A stretch of DNA of 64,000 bases from Brachypodium distachyon (taxonomy: Eukaryota; Streptophyta; Magnoliopsida; Poales; Poaceae). Under the pieces are notes generated by a model. That model made no database searches. It saw only the letters and a list, made by a program, of their open reading frames with translations, and was not told the origin of the DNA. The translations under genes and the position numbers were made by a program. The stretch spans positions 25,411,001 to 25,475,000 of the forward strand of contig NC_016131.3 of assembly GCF_000005505.3 (NCBI RefSeq), read 5' to 3'. Of this stretch, positions 32,018-44,602 are shown one piece after another (position 1 is the stretch's first letter; the number at the start of each line of letters is the position of its first letter).

Positions 32018-34533
32018 TCAGAACTGAGTCGAGGACGTTCGTCGCAGCGAGCTCTTGCTGGGAAGGACCAGTGCTGCCACCTCCTGCTTCAGCTGTCGAT
32101 CCATGGATTAGAGTATGTCAGTGTCATCAGATGAGAAAAATAAGGCAAATTTGTTGCCAAAGAAGCATATATTTGATAATTTGAATCCAAGATGTTGCAG
32201 AGTTTGCAAAAAAAAAAACTTTATATGCATGTTTAAGCAGAGAGCGGGAGTTAGAGACAGGGTTTTACATTTCCGTGGGCCTCATATTTTTTGCCTACCA
32301 AGCCAAGATTTCCGATTTGACTATAATTTGAGACCAGCCTGAAATAGCCCATGTAAACTTGCTCTATCCAAAAGAGTCTAGTATGCCGTTTTCTTTCTCT
32401 GAATGATAACATTTAATTAACTAGTGTTGGAATGCAAGATAGGAAAAACACAGGAATAAAAATTTGCAAGAATTGGATATCATGTTCTGTGGATTACTAC
32501 AGGAATCTAAAACACAGGAAATACAAAAGTTATGGTCAACTTCGGTGGAGAATTTCAAAAAATTAAAAACCCAATTATTATTTTTTCCAAAAATTGGTAC
32601 TTTTGGCGGGTATATACCGCGGTATTACCTCTTTGCACTGCTTCTTCAGTTTGAGGTTGTCATCCACCAGACGGCGAACCTCCTTCTCGAGTTCCTCCAC
32701 ATATGCCTGCAGCAAACAAGTTTCTCCTAATTTCAGTACTTTTTTTTACTGCAACTCCAGCAGTTCTTGCAGAGTTTCTGCTGCAAAACAAATGTGCCTT
32801 TTGATTGAATGATTTAAGGTGTTCTGTAGTACCACTTCAGTCAACGGGCAAAGAGTAACTAATTATGAGGAATTTCATACATAGGCATGCAGTAGTTCAT
32901 TTGAATTTCAAATTAGAGTAAATTTAATAATAAAAAAACACAGTTTGTGGGGGGCACTTGTATCACCGAACCACCACGCTTGTTGCTAAACGCTACTCTT
33001 CAAACTACTTACTTTCTGCGCAATGAATTTGAAGTAGTTAGATATATGTAATCTGAACAGAACAATTACCATTACTTAAATTATTTTATTTCTCCAGCTA
33101 TTATTTATGTGCTAATAATGTCTGCTATGCCCAGCTGATCAGAAACTTCCATGCCGCAGCTAGCTAGCCGTCTTTGTCCGGGAAAGATACATATGTATGG
33201 ATCGTTCCTTTTGGTGTTTCTGTTGGCTCTAGCTAGACTTGGATTAAGTTAATTTTGAGATTAATTTTCTAGTGCCTACATTATTAGCTAGCTAGCTGAG
33301 TGTATTAGGTGACAGTGACCACTAATCCTTGACGATACATGCATATTTTTATCCAAGTTGACCAAATTAGTTATTGGCAAGAACTCATGCATGATGCAAG
33401 ATATATATACCACATTATTATTCCATTTGTCTTTTCGATCGGATGCTTTCAGCACATTGACCAAACTCGGTCACTTGCTAGTTAGGAGTTTCATCGAAGA
33501 TACTTATCTTTTATGATTTTATCTGTTTTAACACTGTTTCTTTTTCGAAGCAGTGAAAGTAGTTTTCGACCTTAGATACGAATTCGAAATAATTTCAAAC
33601 TTCCTAATGATCAGGAAATTAAGTGAGCTTTTCAACGTAAGAGTTGAAATCAGTGGTCTGCAATTAATTACTAGTGGAACTTAATTTGAGTCCAAATTAA
33701 CTTTCGATCGTTCACTTGGAGCTTTAAGACATTCATCTTGAAGATCTAGACTTTAACTTGTAATTAAATTCGAATTACCGGAAAATATATGTCTTCTTCT
33801 TCAGATAATGTGATTGTAATGACATGAAGCATACTAATAATATATGGTTGCGTCTTGTGTGCACCGATTGATGCATAGCCTAGAGCGCAATACCTCCCCT
33901 TTTCGAAAAAGATAATACGAATGTTCATTCAATACACTTAGTGCATGCATATATTCTTGTGAAATTAAAGAAGCCTCCACAATATTTTCCTAGGTAAGAT
34001 TCATGGGGGCTTTTTCGGGGATTGGATGCAAATACTAATTCATGATCTGGCATGTATAGAATGAATACTTCATTCTCGATCATACAAGAATTTTTCTCAA
34101 AGAAGTTTCATTTTCCGATGATCGACTCACCAACTGATCAGAAAGATATATGGACCTCGGTCTAATTTAATCTCTGCAACAAGTTTAATTATTAGGCGAA
34201 AGTGCATGCCAAGCTAGAACGTACCCTCTTCCTTGCTCTGGATCGTAGCGCGGACTCCCGGTTGCGCATCATCCGGACGGTCCTCCGGTCCTCGTCGCCG
34301 CTTCCCTGCCGCAGATGATCCATCATCTCCACTTCGTCTCCGGCGCCGACGAACCCCGCCAGCGACACCGGCGTGGCGGGGAGCGACCGCACGCCGCCGC
34401 CGAGGTCGTCGCCGTCCCGCAGCACCGAGATGGAGAAGAGCGAGCTGCAGCCGCTCATCAGGCTCAGCTGCGGGCTCTCCGGCTCCCTCATCCACGCCCC
34501 CGTCCCCACGTACTGCCCTCCGAAGCTCGCCAT
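32018..34533 (-). CDS. FD-like bZIP transcription factor (florigen partner type)
   Basis: Three exons on the minus strand (34533-34225, 32706-32629, 32092-32018) join in frame to 153 residues. Introns of 1518 and 536 bp have GT-AG ends. The last two exons, 78 and 75 bp, were found by splice sites and family resemblance. The basic region RMMRNRESALRSRARKR (about 87-103, with N91-x7-R99) continues into the zipper AYVEELEKEVRRLVDDNLKL. The C-terminus LRRTSSTQF (145-153) corresponds to the phosphorylated SAP motif of FD proteins that binds 14-3-3 and FT/Hd3a. The protein should act in the nucleus in the florigen activation complex controlling flowering. It may correspond to rice FD2 on chromosome 6; paralogue assignment is uncertain. 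Confidence 0.9.
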
Positions 34534-34930
34534 GGCTTGCTTAGCTTAGACGATGATACACTGTTCGAGCTAGCTAGAATGCTAGATCAAACGGCACTCT
34601 GCTTATTAGTGTGGTGCAGCTGGCCACTTTAAGTTAGTTACTGGCCAGGAGGAGCTAGCTAGCGAACCTCTCTCTTGTGTGAGTGCAGATTAAGCTAAGC
34701 TATAAGCCAAAAGTGTTTGAGAGCTATCTACAAGCATGTCTGTCTATTTATCTTTTGCTGTGAGAGATATCATATACATTCCTGCTGCTAGCTTTCATCT
34801 TTTAAGCAGGGACAGGATAGCACCGCGCACTATATAGCTAGCTAGCTAGCTAGATTGGGTGTACTGTAAGAGAAAGAGATACACTGACTGATGGATGATC
34901 CTTTTTTATGGATGATAGATAGACACATAT
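34534..34930 (-). promoter_or_regulatory. Upstream region of the FD-like gene
   Basis: It holds a possible TATA box CTATATAG (about 34829-34837) about 300 nt before the ATG and a run of AGCT repeats (about 34836-34856). Nothing else seen. Confidence 0.3.
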
Positions 34931-35137
34931 ACTCCCTTCTATTTTGAGTTAATGTTTGTACATTTGGATTTGTTCTAAGTTCAACTTTGTCAACTTCGAT
35001 CGAGTTTGTAGAAAAAATATCAATATATACAATAATCAAACTAGTATCACTATCAAATATATTATCATATTGCATCTGTTCAGTGTTTTCATATGTCCAC
35101 AAACTCGATCAAATTTAGCAAGATTTGACTTAGAACA
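34931..35137. mobile_element. Decayed Stowaway-like element
   Basis: The left part ACTCCCTTCTATTTTGAG and TTGTTCTAAGT..CGATCGAGTTTGT is inverted relative to ACAAACTCGATC..ACTTAGAACAA at the right (35097-35137). The right terminus is missing and is followed directly by a C-rich tract. Confidence 0.5.
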
Positions 35138-35139
35138 AC

Positions 35140-35175
35140 ACCCCCCCACCCCCCCCCCCCCCCACACACACACGT
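35140..35175 (+). repeat. Poly-C tract and short CA repeat
   Basis: Runs of C broken by single A, followed by CACACACACAC. Likely length-unstable and prone to sequencing error. Confidence 0.7.
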
Positions 35176-35231
35176 ATAGACATTAAGAAACGAATAGAGT
35201 AAATATATAGATAGGAGTATATAGATACTAT

Positions 35232-35490
35232 ACCTTTTTTTTGCAGGGAAATAAACACTTCATTCATTCAAGGTCTGGTTACAATCGTTACATAAGGCTT
35301 GTACAGTAAAATCTGGCTTTTCCCCTAGCTAGCCAGCAAACAGTTCTATCCTCCGTACGAGCAACATTAGCAAGAGTATGGGAAACAAGATTTTGCTCCC
35401 TAGAGATTTTGACACACGAAATTCCAGGTCTCACGTTCAAGAAGCTCCTGGATATTAGAAACCCGGTTGTTATATCGCTACAACCCGGTT
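35232..35490 (-). mobile_element. LINE 3'-end fragment
   Basis: On the minus strand NNRVSNIQELLNVRPGISCV and REQNLVSHTLANVARTEDRT then VCWL can be read across 35320-35490. This is the C-terminal end of the LINE RNase H domain. A short 3' UTR and an A-run (plus-strand T-run at 35233-35242) follow. Strongly 5'-truncated; target duplication not identified. Confidence 0.65.
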
Positions 35491-35529
35491 GTCAGATTCC
35501 TTTTTACAAGAAGGCAAATTGACCTGCCA

Positions 35530-36803
35530 AGACGTCTTATATAAAAAAAGGGAGTATTGTATATAAGTATATTGGAAGTATTTTCCGTACGTATGGTATA
35601 CTCGGTAGTGTACTAGTACGTAGTAGCTAGGATTATATGTATAGCTGATGAAGCTGTGCTGTCGAGTGCCTGTATGCTTAGCTAAGTCTCTGGACATACA
35701 CAATTAGGATTTAGGAAACTATCTCCATCTAAATGTGCAATTAATTTCTTAATTGTCCTTAAACAATGGTTTCGAGAAAGAGACGTGGTTGTAGATCGAT
35801 TTGGAGAGGGCAGTTGGCTTAACCCAATTGGTGATGAGATTTTTTGCTGAGTGCGTGATCAGGTTGGAGATGTGGTTATAGATTCTGTGAACTAGCTAGC
35901 TAGATCGATGCGTTTGATGAGTTCATACTGTAAAACTATTAATTGATACATCATTTACACATGCATGCAGCCGTACGTATATATTAGTTGTAGCATCATA
36001 TCGTTCTCTGTAAAATGATCGAGTCAGCCGCTAACAACTTGAGACAAAAGTTGCTGTCTAAATATCTATCCCGAAATATTGCATGTTTCTAAACGTTTTT
36101 TAAGTATAGATACATTCATACTTGAACAAATACGGAGAGATACTTAACAGAGTGTGGTTGTTGTGACCTGCATCTCTGCATGCACTATATTCTACACTAT
36201 ACTATTTATCTCTTTTATCATTCATTTCTGCTTTTGTGCTGTAATATCTGCACTTTTTTCGGTCTCATTGTGCAACATTGTGCCATGAAGTTTTTAACCA
36301 ACTAATTAAACAACTAATGATAATGCTAATTCTTGCCAAAGCATGGGGCTAGCAATATATTTAGCCATGACGACAAAAACTAAAAGTGAGATCAACACAC
36401 ACGTTCGATCCATTGATGTGTCAAATCAATTAACGTCATTTTCAGAGCAACTAGATATATGCAAATGTCATCTCGCCTGAATTAACAAAGAGATCACATT
36501 AACAAAACTTGCTCTTTTGACTTCTGGCCCGCTTCATCTCTCTCCAGCTGCATTATTTATTTTCTGAATCGATCGGCAAGCTAGATATGTTTGTATACAT
36601 ATGCCGACCTTAATTAAGTTAATTGCCGATACTTAAAAAAACTCAAACAGGAGTAGCTAGCGAGCACCCAGTAATGGACGATGACAAAACATCCAGGTAG
36701 ACACGGTATATATATACATCATCGCTCAGCTGTAGAACACATGCACACTGGCTTAAATTAAGATGGATGGATGGATGATCTTAACCGTTAATTAATCAAT
36801 GGA
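35530..36803. other. Intergenic, nothing recognised
   Basis: AT-rich with TAGCTAGC-type simple sequence. A faint Stowaway-like remnant may lie near 36070-36145. No gene seen. Confidence 0.4.
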
Positions 36804-37291
36804 CCACGAACTCAGAAAACACACATTTAAACCTCTAAACTGGAACTACTGTGTCACTTTAGTACAAAAACGGTTCGGCGAGGCTTGAAAACGCCACGTG
36901 GCTGCCACGTCGGCTTCGGCGACCCCTTCACCGGCGTCCTCTCGTCAAAATTGAGCGTTGTGGACTTGATAACAACCTTAGGCGAGGCGGCGGCGACAAC
37001 GGCGTGGTTCTCAGGGCCCCATGATCCTCGTCTGGGCACGGCCGCTTGCCCCTCGCGGGCGGCTCGGGCATGGTGATTTAGCAAAAAAAAATCAGAGAAA
37101 ATTGAGTAGCAGCCCACGGTCTTGGCCGAAGCTAACGTGGCAGCCACGTGGCCTGTTTAAGCCTCACCAAACCGTTTTTTGACTAAAGTGACACAGTAGT
37201 CCCAGTTTAGGGGTTTAATTGTGCTATTTCCGAATTCGTGAACTAAAGTGTTCATTTTTGTCGAGTTCATGAACTATCGGTGTATTTTACT
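36804..37291. mobile_element. Long-TIR element (probably Mutator-like), G-box in each arm
   Basis: The arms at about 36804-36910 and 37135-37242 are inverted copies over roughly 100 bp: AAACC(T/C)CTAAACTGG(A/G)ACTACTGTG, then CACTTTAGT, then GCCACGTGGCTGCCACG. The right side continues to GGTGTATTTTACTC near 37291, a terminus common in grass TIR elements; the matching left end seems lost. The middle (about 220 bp) is GC-rich with no transposase. Each arm carries a perfect CCACGTGG G-box. Superfamily uncertain. Confidence 0.6.
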
Positions 37292-38428
37292 CATATATAT
37301 AAACAAGTCTGATCTTCTCTTTTCTTGATCTCTCGTTGCCAGTGGTGCAACTTGACCACTAGTTCCAGCGAAAAGGCGACTGTTCCACGTACCCGTATAT
37401 ATCTGGACGGTGCATGGTCGCCGTCAGAACTGTCACCCGACGGCCGGCCTCTCGTCGACGGTCCGAAGCTTCGAGTTGGTGGTAGCATTGACTTGCAACT
37501 GGATGGATCTTTACTGAATTTGACATCTGACAGATAGTTTTTCTTGAGTATTATTGGTTGGATGTGTTTGTTAATGAATAATTTGTTTGCAATTTGTGAA
37601 GTAGCTAGCTAAGGATTGCATCAGCAAATGATTTTGTTTTTTGAGAAGTCGGTGTGCAAGCATGCATCACGTCTTACAATTACATACAAATGTAGTGGTC
37701 GGCGGAGTAACATAAAATATATAAGAAGCATTTTACAAGTAACATCTGTCCAGAATAATATCGTTTTCTGAAATGGATTAATCTAAAAATTTTATCTCAT
37801 ACTCCCTAGCTATGTTCGCTTTTATGAGGCGTTATTCTTTTTGCTAGTAGTCCACAAATATCAGGCACATAGTGAAGCCATCTAATGAAAAAGACATGCA
37901 TGTAAAAATGATCCAATCAATAAAAGAGTAAGAGCTTTTCATGGTACTAGTGAAAACACACTATTCACGCCTGGTATAGCCGGATGGAGGAAGCACTACA
38001 TAACATGTGTGCTATGCTATAACGAATCTTATCGACGCAAGCAAGCTAGCTAGAAGTGTGATATATTTGCAAGCAATAATCTAACATATTAACCCCATCC
38101 GCATGAATATATAACAAATCTCCAGAAGGATGGGTATTGCTTCAAGAAGGCCTCAGAGTAGGATGCTATAGAGACTTGCGAAGGTTGTTGGAGCACTTAG
38201 CTTGTGTTGTTATCGTCCATGGTGACGAAGATGACGTAGTCGAAATTAGTGTGATGGTTAGATTACTCGTAGTGCAAGTAATTTAGTTAGTAACATAGGT
38301 GTCAACTAAGCATTTTGGTGATATGACGTGATAATTAATGAAGAAAGAGAGGAATGTGATAACTAGATATGTTATCATCACATCACACTTTCCAAGATAG
38401 AATGAATCTATGAGACAACTAATGAGGT
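37292..38428. other. Intergenic, nothing recognised
   Basis: No convincing ORF or element boundary. Upstream flank of the 38438 MITE. Confidence 0.4.
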
Positions 38429-38437
38429 TTATATGTT

Positions 38438-38835
38438 GGTGAAATATCAGGTGAAAACCCTCGTTCGGTGCAAACCGTGAAAACTCCACCAAAAAAAGTT
38501 CAAAAAATTCTCAAAAAAATCACATATGTTAGAAAAGTGATGCTAGAAATATGTGTAAAATTTCAAGTCCAAACTCAATTTCATTTGGTAACAGCGAAAA
38601 AAACAAATTCTGCATGAATAGTGATCTTTGAGTGTTTGACACTATTGATCGTAAATTTCTCTTTTTAATTCCTTCCAAATGCTTTTGATTCTGAACTTGA
38701 AATTTTGCAGGTTTGTAGAACATCACACTCCCAACATATGGTATTTTTGTAGAATTTTTTTGAAACTTTTAAACATGATTTTTATGAAGTTTGTACGGTT
38801 TGCACTGAATGAGTGTTTTCACCGGATACTTCGCC
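38438..38835. mobile_element. Mutator-like MITE, complete, 9-bp target duplication
   Basis: The 398-bp element has imperfect inverted ends of about 42 bp: GGTGAAATATCAGGTGAAAAC.. at the left, and the complement of ..GTTTTCACCGGATACTTCGCC at the right. It is flanked by perfect TTATATGTT repeats (38429-38437, 38836-38844). A 9-bp duplication points to the Mutator superfamily. Non-coding. The partial copy at 1-336 is the same family. Confidence 0.85.
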
Positions 38836-38844
38836 TTATATGTT

Positions 38845-39791
38845 ACCACAAATTAAGTTACTCTCGCTATTGACATATACAGTAACATAGACTAGTAACG
38901 TGTCTTTATGTTAACCTCCGCTGTGAGTAGCCTAACGAGAAGTCGTGTGGAGGCACTGCCCAAATACCTTATCAACGCTTATCCGGTGCAGGTTCTCGAT
39001 CGAGGGACGTGGTTCCCGAGGCTTGCCATTTTATTTCTTGGGAATATCTAGGCGTCGGTCAAATCTCGTATGCTTCCGGCGATCTGATTCAGTGTAAGTC
39101 AAACCGCATTTATCCGGCCGTCGCAGTGTCAAACTTTGCATGCAACATCTTTTGTACACACTTCGAACATATCAAAACAATATATGCGAAATAAAAAAAT
39201 CAGAATTAACTGCTGCTCCCTAATGCTGGCCATCAAGCCGAGTTATTTTTGCCGGCCTGATGTACCTGAAAAAAGCCCGGCCCGAAACACAACCCGGGCC
39301 ATTTAGGGCCAGGCCAGACACGAGGCCCTCAACCTGGGCGGGCAAACCCATGTGCCGGCACGGGCAAGACATGATAAATGATGGCCTGGGGCCTGACACG
39401 ACACGGCCCCGTCACAACACGAAAAGGCGTGAGAATAAAAATCAACCCAGACGGTCCAAAAGAGTGGGCTACATCCTTCCCCTTGTCTAATTCTTTTTTT
39501 TTCTTCTAAAAAACAGCCAAAATGGGCCAAAACAGTGGGCTGCAACTTTCGCTGGCCCAATTTGTTTTTAAAACAGCCCAAATCCCCCATAAAACAACAG
39601 CACAAACCGAAGGAAGCCGAATAAGGCCTTATCCAGAAATAGCACCGGACGCCAAGGTCCTTACCGCAAAAGAGCGCCACCGGCCCCACTGTCCACACTC
39701 TCACCACACCCCGGCCGGTCTTCGTCTCCTTCCGTCTGCTGCTTCCTTCCACCCCCCGTCGTCGACAACCTCGCTCCCCGATCCGCCGGAG
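38845..39791 (+). promoter_or_regulatory. Intergenic and FREE1 promoter
   Basis: The first part is unrecognised. A segment rich in GGCCCG/CCGGGC (about 39270-39420) may be a degraded element. Close to FREE1, repeated TGGGCC/GGGCTG/GCCCAA strings (about 39520-39580) match plant site II promoter elements of housekeeping genes. Confidence 0.4.
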
Positions 39792-42700
39792 ATGCATCCC
39801 GCCGGCGCCGGAGCCGGCGACTACTCCTCCTCCTACTACCCGCCATACCCCGCCCCGACCTCCGCGCCACAGCCGCCGCCCACCTACCACCACCCAACCG
39901 CCTCCGCCTCCGCGCCCCCCTACTCCCCCTACCCCACCAACTTCGCCGACCCCGCCGCGTACCCCTCCTACCCCCCGGCGCCGACCCCGCCCGCCGATCA
40001 TCTTCCCCACTACGCGCCACCCCCACCCGCCGATCACCTTCCCCACCACTACGCGCCACCCCCCGCGGCGCCCCCGGCCCCGCAGCCGTACTACCCCTAC
40101 GAGCCGCCTCCGCTCCCATCTCCGCACAACCCGTCCCCCTCGCCTTACCCCTCGTTGGATCGGGCCGGCAGCTACGGCGGCGGCGGCTACGGATCCGGCC
40201 TCCCCGGGTACGGGATGCAGCAGGACCAGCTGTACCCCGCGCCGCCGCCTTCTAGCGCGGCCGTGGCGGGCGGGTGGTCCGACGACGGCGCGTACGCGTA
40301 CCGCGGCGGTGATGCGCCGGAGCCGTATGGGGCGAGGGGCACGGCGCCGAGGTCCGGCTCGGGCTCGGCGCTGTTTGATGATTACGGGAGGTCGATTAGT
40401 CAGGGGAAGGAGAGGGGTGGTGGTGGTGGGGGTGCGGCGAGCCCGAAGGTGGTGAGGGCTGTGCCCAAGGCAGAGACGTCGGAGGATGTTAGAGGCGGCG
40501 TGCAGAAGTTCCGGGTGAAGCTGCTGCCCGAGGGGGGCGGTAGCCCCATGGATGTGCTGTGCCAGGTAGTTCATTCTACATTGCCACGACAAAGCTTATT
40601 TAGGCTGCGGAGCTCGGTTGCTGTCAGTACGAATGCGCTTTTGTGTGGCATCGGTTCTTTAGAGCTTGTATTGAATGTAGCTGAATGTGCAGCATGGGTA
40701 AATAATGTGCACCAGATGAACTCGCTAACTAACGAACTATGCTTGACGGAAATGGTTGGAGCATTTAATCTTACCAAATTGGCGTAAGGAGCTTTGTTAT
40801 GGACCTGCCTTTTGCAGAACTGTTTGCAGGGACTGAAGCAATCATGCCATTTTTAGATAGTTTTCGGATGGCACTGTTGAACAATTGTGGCATGTAGTAT
40901 CGAACAAAGGCTAAGTAGGGTTGTTTATTTTGTAGCTATGCATGGTATGAATTATGGGATGGACATTTGTTGATTAATGATCTGACTTCATTAAATACTG
41001 AAGTATAGATATAGTAGGGTTGTTATACTGTTGCATTCTATGCATCAATGTGTAATCAATCGATAATCATTACTTATCCGGTTGTACCTCATGCAGGTTG
41101 GTTTGGATGGGATTCGGATGCTTGATCCCAACACTAGTAGGACACTGCGGATATATCCCCTTGAAACTGTAACTAGATGGGATGTAAGTAACTGTTCTTG
41201 TTGCATGTTGGTGCAAAACTTCTATATTTTTCTGTTCCTTTTTTTGTGATCTATTTTACAAACCTTGTACCTTCTGTATCTAGGTACTAGATTCTTCTAT
41301 ATTTGCCTTTTGGTCGAAGAGTTCAGTTGATCTTGAAGCAAGAAGAATAAGGCTGAAGTCAAACAGCTATACAACCAACACCATTCTGGACACTGTGACA
41401 GCTGCGACTGTGCAGGTTAGCATTTGCATAAATGATACATTTTGTTCATCCTTCAGTTAGTTGTTTGTCAAAGGTTGATAATTAGATTCTTTGGACTACA
41501 GTTCAAGGAGATGGGTGGAAGCAGCATGTCGAGAAGCAAAGCAATTGCTGATGCTGCCATTCCTTCAGAACAGCAAGATAAAAGAAAGAATTTCCTTGAT
41601 TGGAGGAACTTAATGAAGCCCATAAATGAGGAGAAAGACCACTGGGTAAGTTCTTTCTCTGCCACCATTTGAAATGAGGCATCCTTGCAAGTTGTATTTG
41701 ATTTATCACCTGCTTTGCAATGTTAAACACACTTGAGACAACAGCATGTTTTCTGATTCAAATATTGCCTATTCGTCAGTTGCTTAGGCAGACTCATGCA
41801 AAAGAAAATATGTTTATCTTGTCATCTCGCTTGTACTCAACCATGCATGAAGCTCTTACCATGATTTGTGCATAAAATTGTGTAGTTTGTGTTACTAACT
41901 GTTTATTTGATGTTCTGCTTCATTTAAAAAACATTCTATTGTTGCAAAAAAACATAAAAAATGACACCATGTAATCAGAAATGCTCAAAAGCAATTTTGA
42001 AGAAAGTTTACAGTTCATATTTAATTTATACTCACTTGGCTTGCCCCATAATGTATGTTCTGTGATGTTATTAACAAGATCATGTCTTATGAATTATTAA
42101 GAGAGCACATTAGTTCTAGTTCATGTATTCGCAATTGGTTTTTATGGTTCATGATTACATATAACTTTTCACTTTTTTTCTAATCTCACGGAAAGGCTTC
42201 TGTCACTGTTCAGTTGGTTTGTGGCTTTTCTTTGCACGGTAATTGACTTATCTTCGGGTTGCAAACTTTAGTGGACTCTACGTGGCATGCAATTCTTATT
42301 ATACTTCTTTATTTTCTGCCCCATTATTGTAGTAAAATTGTTAGCTACACTTTTAAAAAAAATTAATTGTTCGCTACTCCATCAACATGGTTACATACCT
42401 CTGGGTGTACTTCCATTTTCTTTTCCTGTTCTGTTTGGTTCTTTTTTCTCCAGTGTTATTATCTCGTTTTCTGCTTTCTGTTAGGTCCCAGATGAAGCTG
42501 TCAATAAATGCACAGCATGTGCAGGAGATTTCAGTGCCTTCAACCGCAGGGTAGAACACTTTGCTATTGCGTGTTGATGATGCAGACTGGGGATGCATTA
42601 ATTAATGTTGTGAGCCTGTATATGCAGCATCACTGTCGAAACTGCGGTGACATTTTCTGCGATAAGTGCACCCAGGGAAGGACTCCTCTAACTTCAGATG

Positions 42701-44602
42701 CCGATTCTCAACCAGTCCGAGTTTGCGACAGATGCATGGTTAGTGCTTCTTTCTTTCTCTTATATTGCAGTCCTGGTTGTGATTTATGTTATCGAGACCT
42801 TTGGTGTTCTAAAGTGGTTAGAAGCTGAAAGAAAACCTCTCAATAAAGTAAAAACGTGTTCCTAGACTATGTAAGCTTTCAGGCCAAGATATTAAATACT
42901 CCTTCCATTCCTTAAAGATTGGCATATTAGCTTTCATTAGGACAAGGCTTTGACCACAAATTACTATGTTATAGTGTGGTTTATATGACATGAAACCACA
43001 AGTATCATGAAGTACTTTTGATAACGAGTCTAGCGATACTAATTTCATGTCATATAAACCACACCTTGCCATAGTAATTTGTGGACAAAGACTTGTCTTA
43101 ATGAAAGCTAATATGCCAATCTTTAAGGAACGGAGGGAGTAGCTACTAGCTGTTTGACTTGTGGGTTCATTGACTTGTGGGTTCATTAAATATCAAACAT
43201 ATGTAGTTGGAAAGACATCTTAATTTTCTCAAAAGCTATGGCATGCTTCTTGTTACTGTACTGGTTTGATGTTGGTGCCTTTTCTGGCCTTGAAAAGTAT
43301 GGTTGATGACATTCTAAAGTTTCAATTCAGCAAATGAACCCACATTTTCTTCACGGGGTATTACGTTTAAGGGCAAAAGGCAAAAGCAGCTACCAACTTT
43401 TAATGCGAGCAGTGATGTTCAGTGTTGTCATGTTGATATTGCTAGTCCCATTTCCTTCTGTGAAGAAGCTCATGCTGGAGCCATGAGAGGTTATTAAAAC
43501 ATTTTTTAATTATGTTCTCTTACTCCATTTCTATAATGTCATTGATAAAGGGGGATATTATAACTTGGGAACAAAATTTTATTTGATGCACAAATTGGAG
43601 GGGCAGTTCTCAATGAGTGATATTGATGTCATATATTTTTCTATTCTGATAGACTGAAGTTTCTCGAAGACTGAACAGTGCAAAGGAAGCTGCAAATCGA
43701 CCTATTGTCCATAGCCATGAGGATCTTGCCAAAAAACTTCAGGTGTGCATTTTGGCTCCATATTTTGTTTTTAGTCAGCTAGCGTACCCTAAGACTGGTC
43801 TTCATTTCCGTAAGAGGATTGACTGGTTACCGGACTATCCAGTCTCGTTAAGCACATGTAATGTCCTGGGGAATAAGAACTACACTAAACTGGAGAATTC
43901 TGCACCCTGTGGACGGTGCATGTGTGTCAATTGTACGGAATAACTGTAGTCTGTAACGCAAAATTTTCTAGGACAGTGACAAATAGATAAATGTAAGCAG
44001 ATATCACCCGCTAGTTGGATTAATTTTCTTTCTTCACCTTTCTCTTTTTTCTTCTCTCGTATTCTTCTTTTGTATGTACAACCTTTCTGCTTGTATTTCT
44101 TTTATATTTTTTAGCAAAGGGTCTAGAAAAAATTGGCAAAACACAGTGCACCACATATTACCTTGCACATGTTTTGCATTTGAAATAAATATGCTGACAC
44201 AGGACAATCTGTGGTTTGATGCAGGAAGCAATGGACATAAATAAGAAATCATCTTCAGGTTCGTGTCCTTGTACACATGATCCATGTCAGATACATCTCC
44301 AGTCTTCACTGTTGTGTTTATAATTGTCTTGGTTCCTTGACAGCCTCAAGACCATCAGATGGATCTTCCGGCAAGCGGATGCGAGAGGTTGCATGCCCCA
44401 TCTGCACAGTGCATCTCCAGGTCCATCACTGTCACACTCCTTTCCATGATGAATTTTTCTGTATGCTCAGCATCAACATCCAAACACGGTTGTAGCACGC
44501 GAGTTAATTAAACTTTTGATACAGGTCCAGGTCCCATCTTCGGGTTCAGAGACTATAGAATGCGGTGTCTGTCAGCACCCTTTCCTCATCAGCTCTCGTT
44601 GA
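39792..44602 (+). CDS. FREE1: FYVE-domain ESCRT component FREE1/FYVE1
   Basis: Ten exons (39792-40565, 41097-41183, 41284-41415, 41502-41645, 42485-42550, 42628-42738, 43653-43742, 44225-44258, 44344-44420, 44525-44602) join in frame to 530 residues with GT-AG introns. This plant-specific ESCRT-I partner binds PI3P and ubiquitin and drives multivesicular-body sorting. The long N-terminus is Pro/Tyr/Ala-rich, followed by YGARGTAP and [10 protein letters not shown], conserved in Arabidopsis FREE1. A region running from VQKFRVKLL to TVTAATVQ follows. The FYVE finger (about 378-438) has WVPDE, RRHHCRNCG and RVCDRC. The C-terminus has two CxxC pairs (ACPIC, CGVC). Intron 6 carries a Stowaway MITE. 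It matches the remembered Arabidopsis protein almost end to end. Confidence 0.96.
42899..43139. mobile_element. Stowaway MITE in FREE1 intron 6
   Basis: Long inverted arms: CTCCTTCCATTCCTTAAAGATTGGC at the left and the complement of GCCAATCTTTAAGGAACGGAGGGAG at the right. The symmetry extends inward through AAGCTAATATG and CATGTCATATAAACCACA. TA flanks both ends. The 241-bp unit could fold into a near-complete hairpin in the pre-mRNA. Confidence 0.88.

Noticed and set aside
36854..37147. 97-codon ORF inside the long-TIR element
   Set aside because: Lies partly in an inverted arm, no homology to transposases, starts at no clear Met context.
39303..40592. Long minus-strand ORF opposite FREE1 exon 1
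   Set aside because: Shadow of a GC-rich Pro/Tyr coding exon; low-complexity Arg/Gly/Val composition; no domain.
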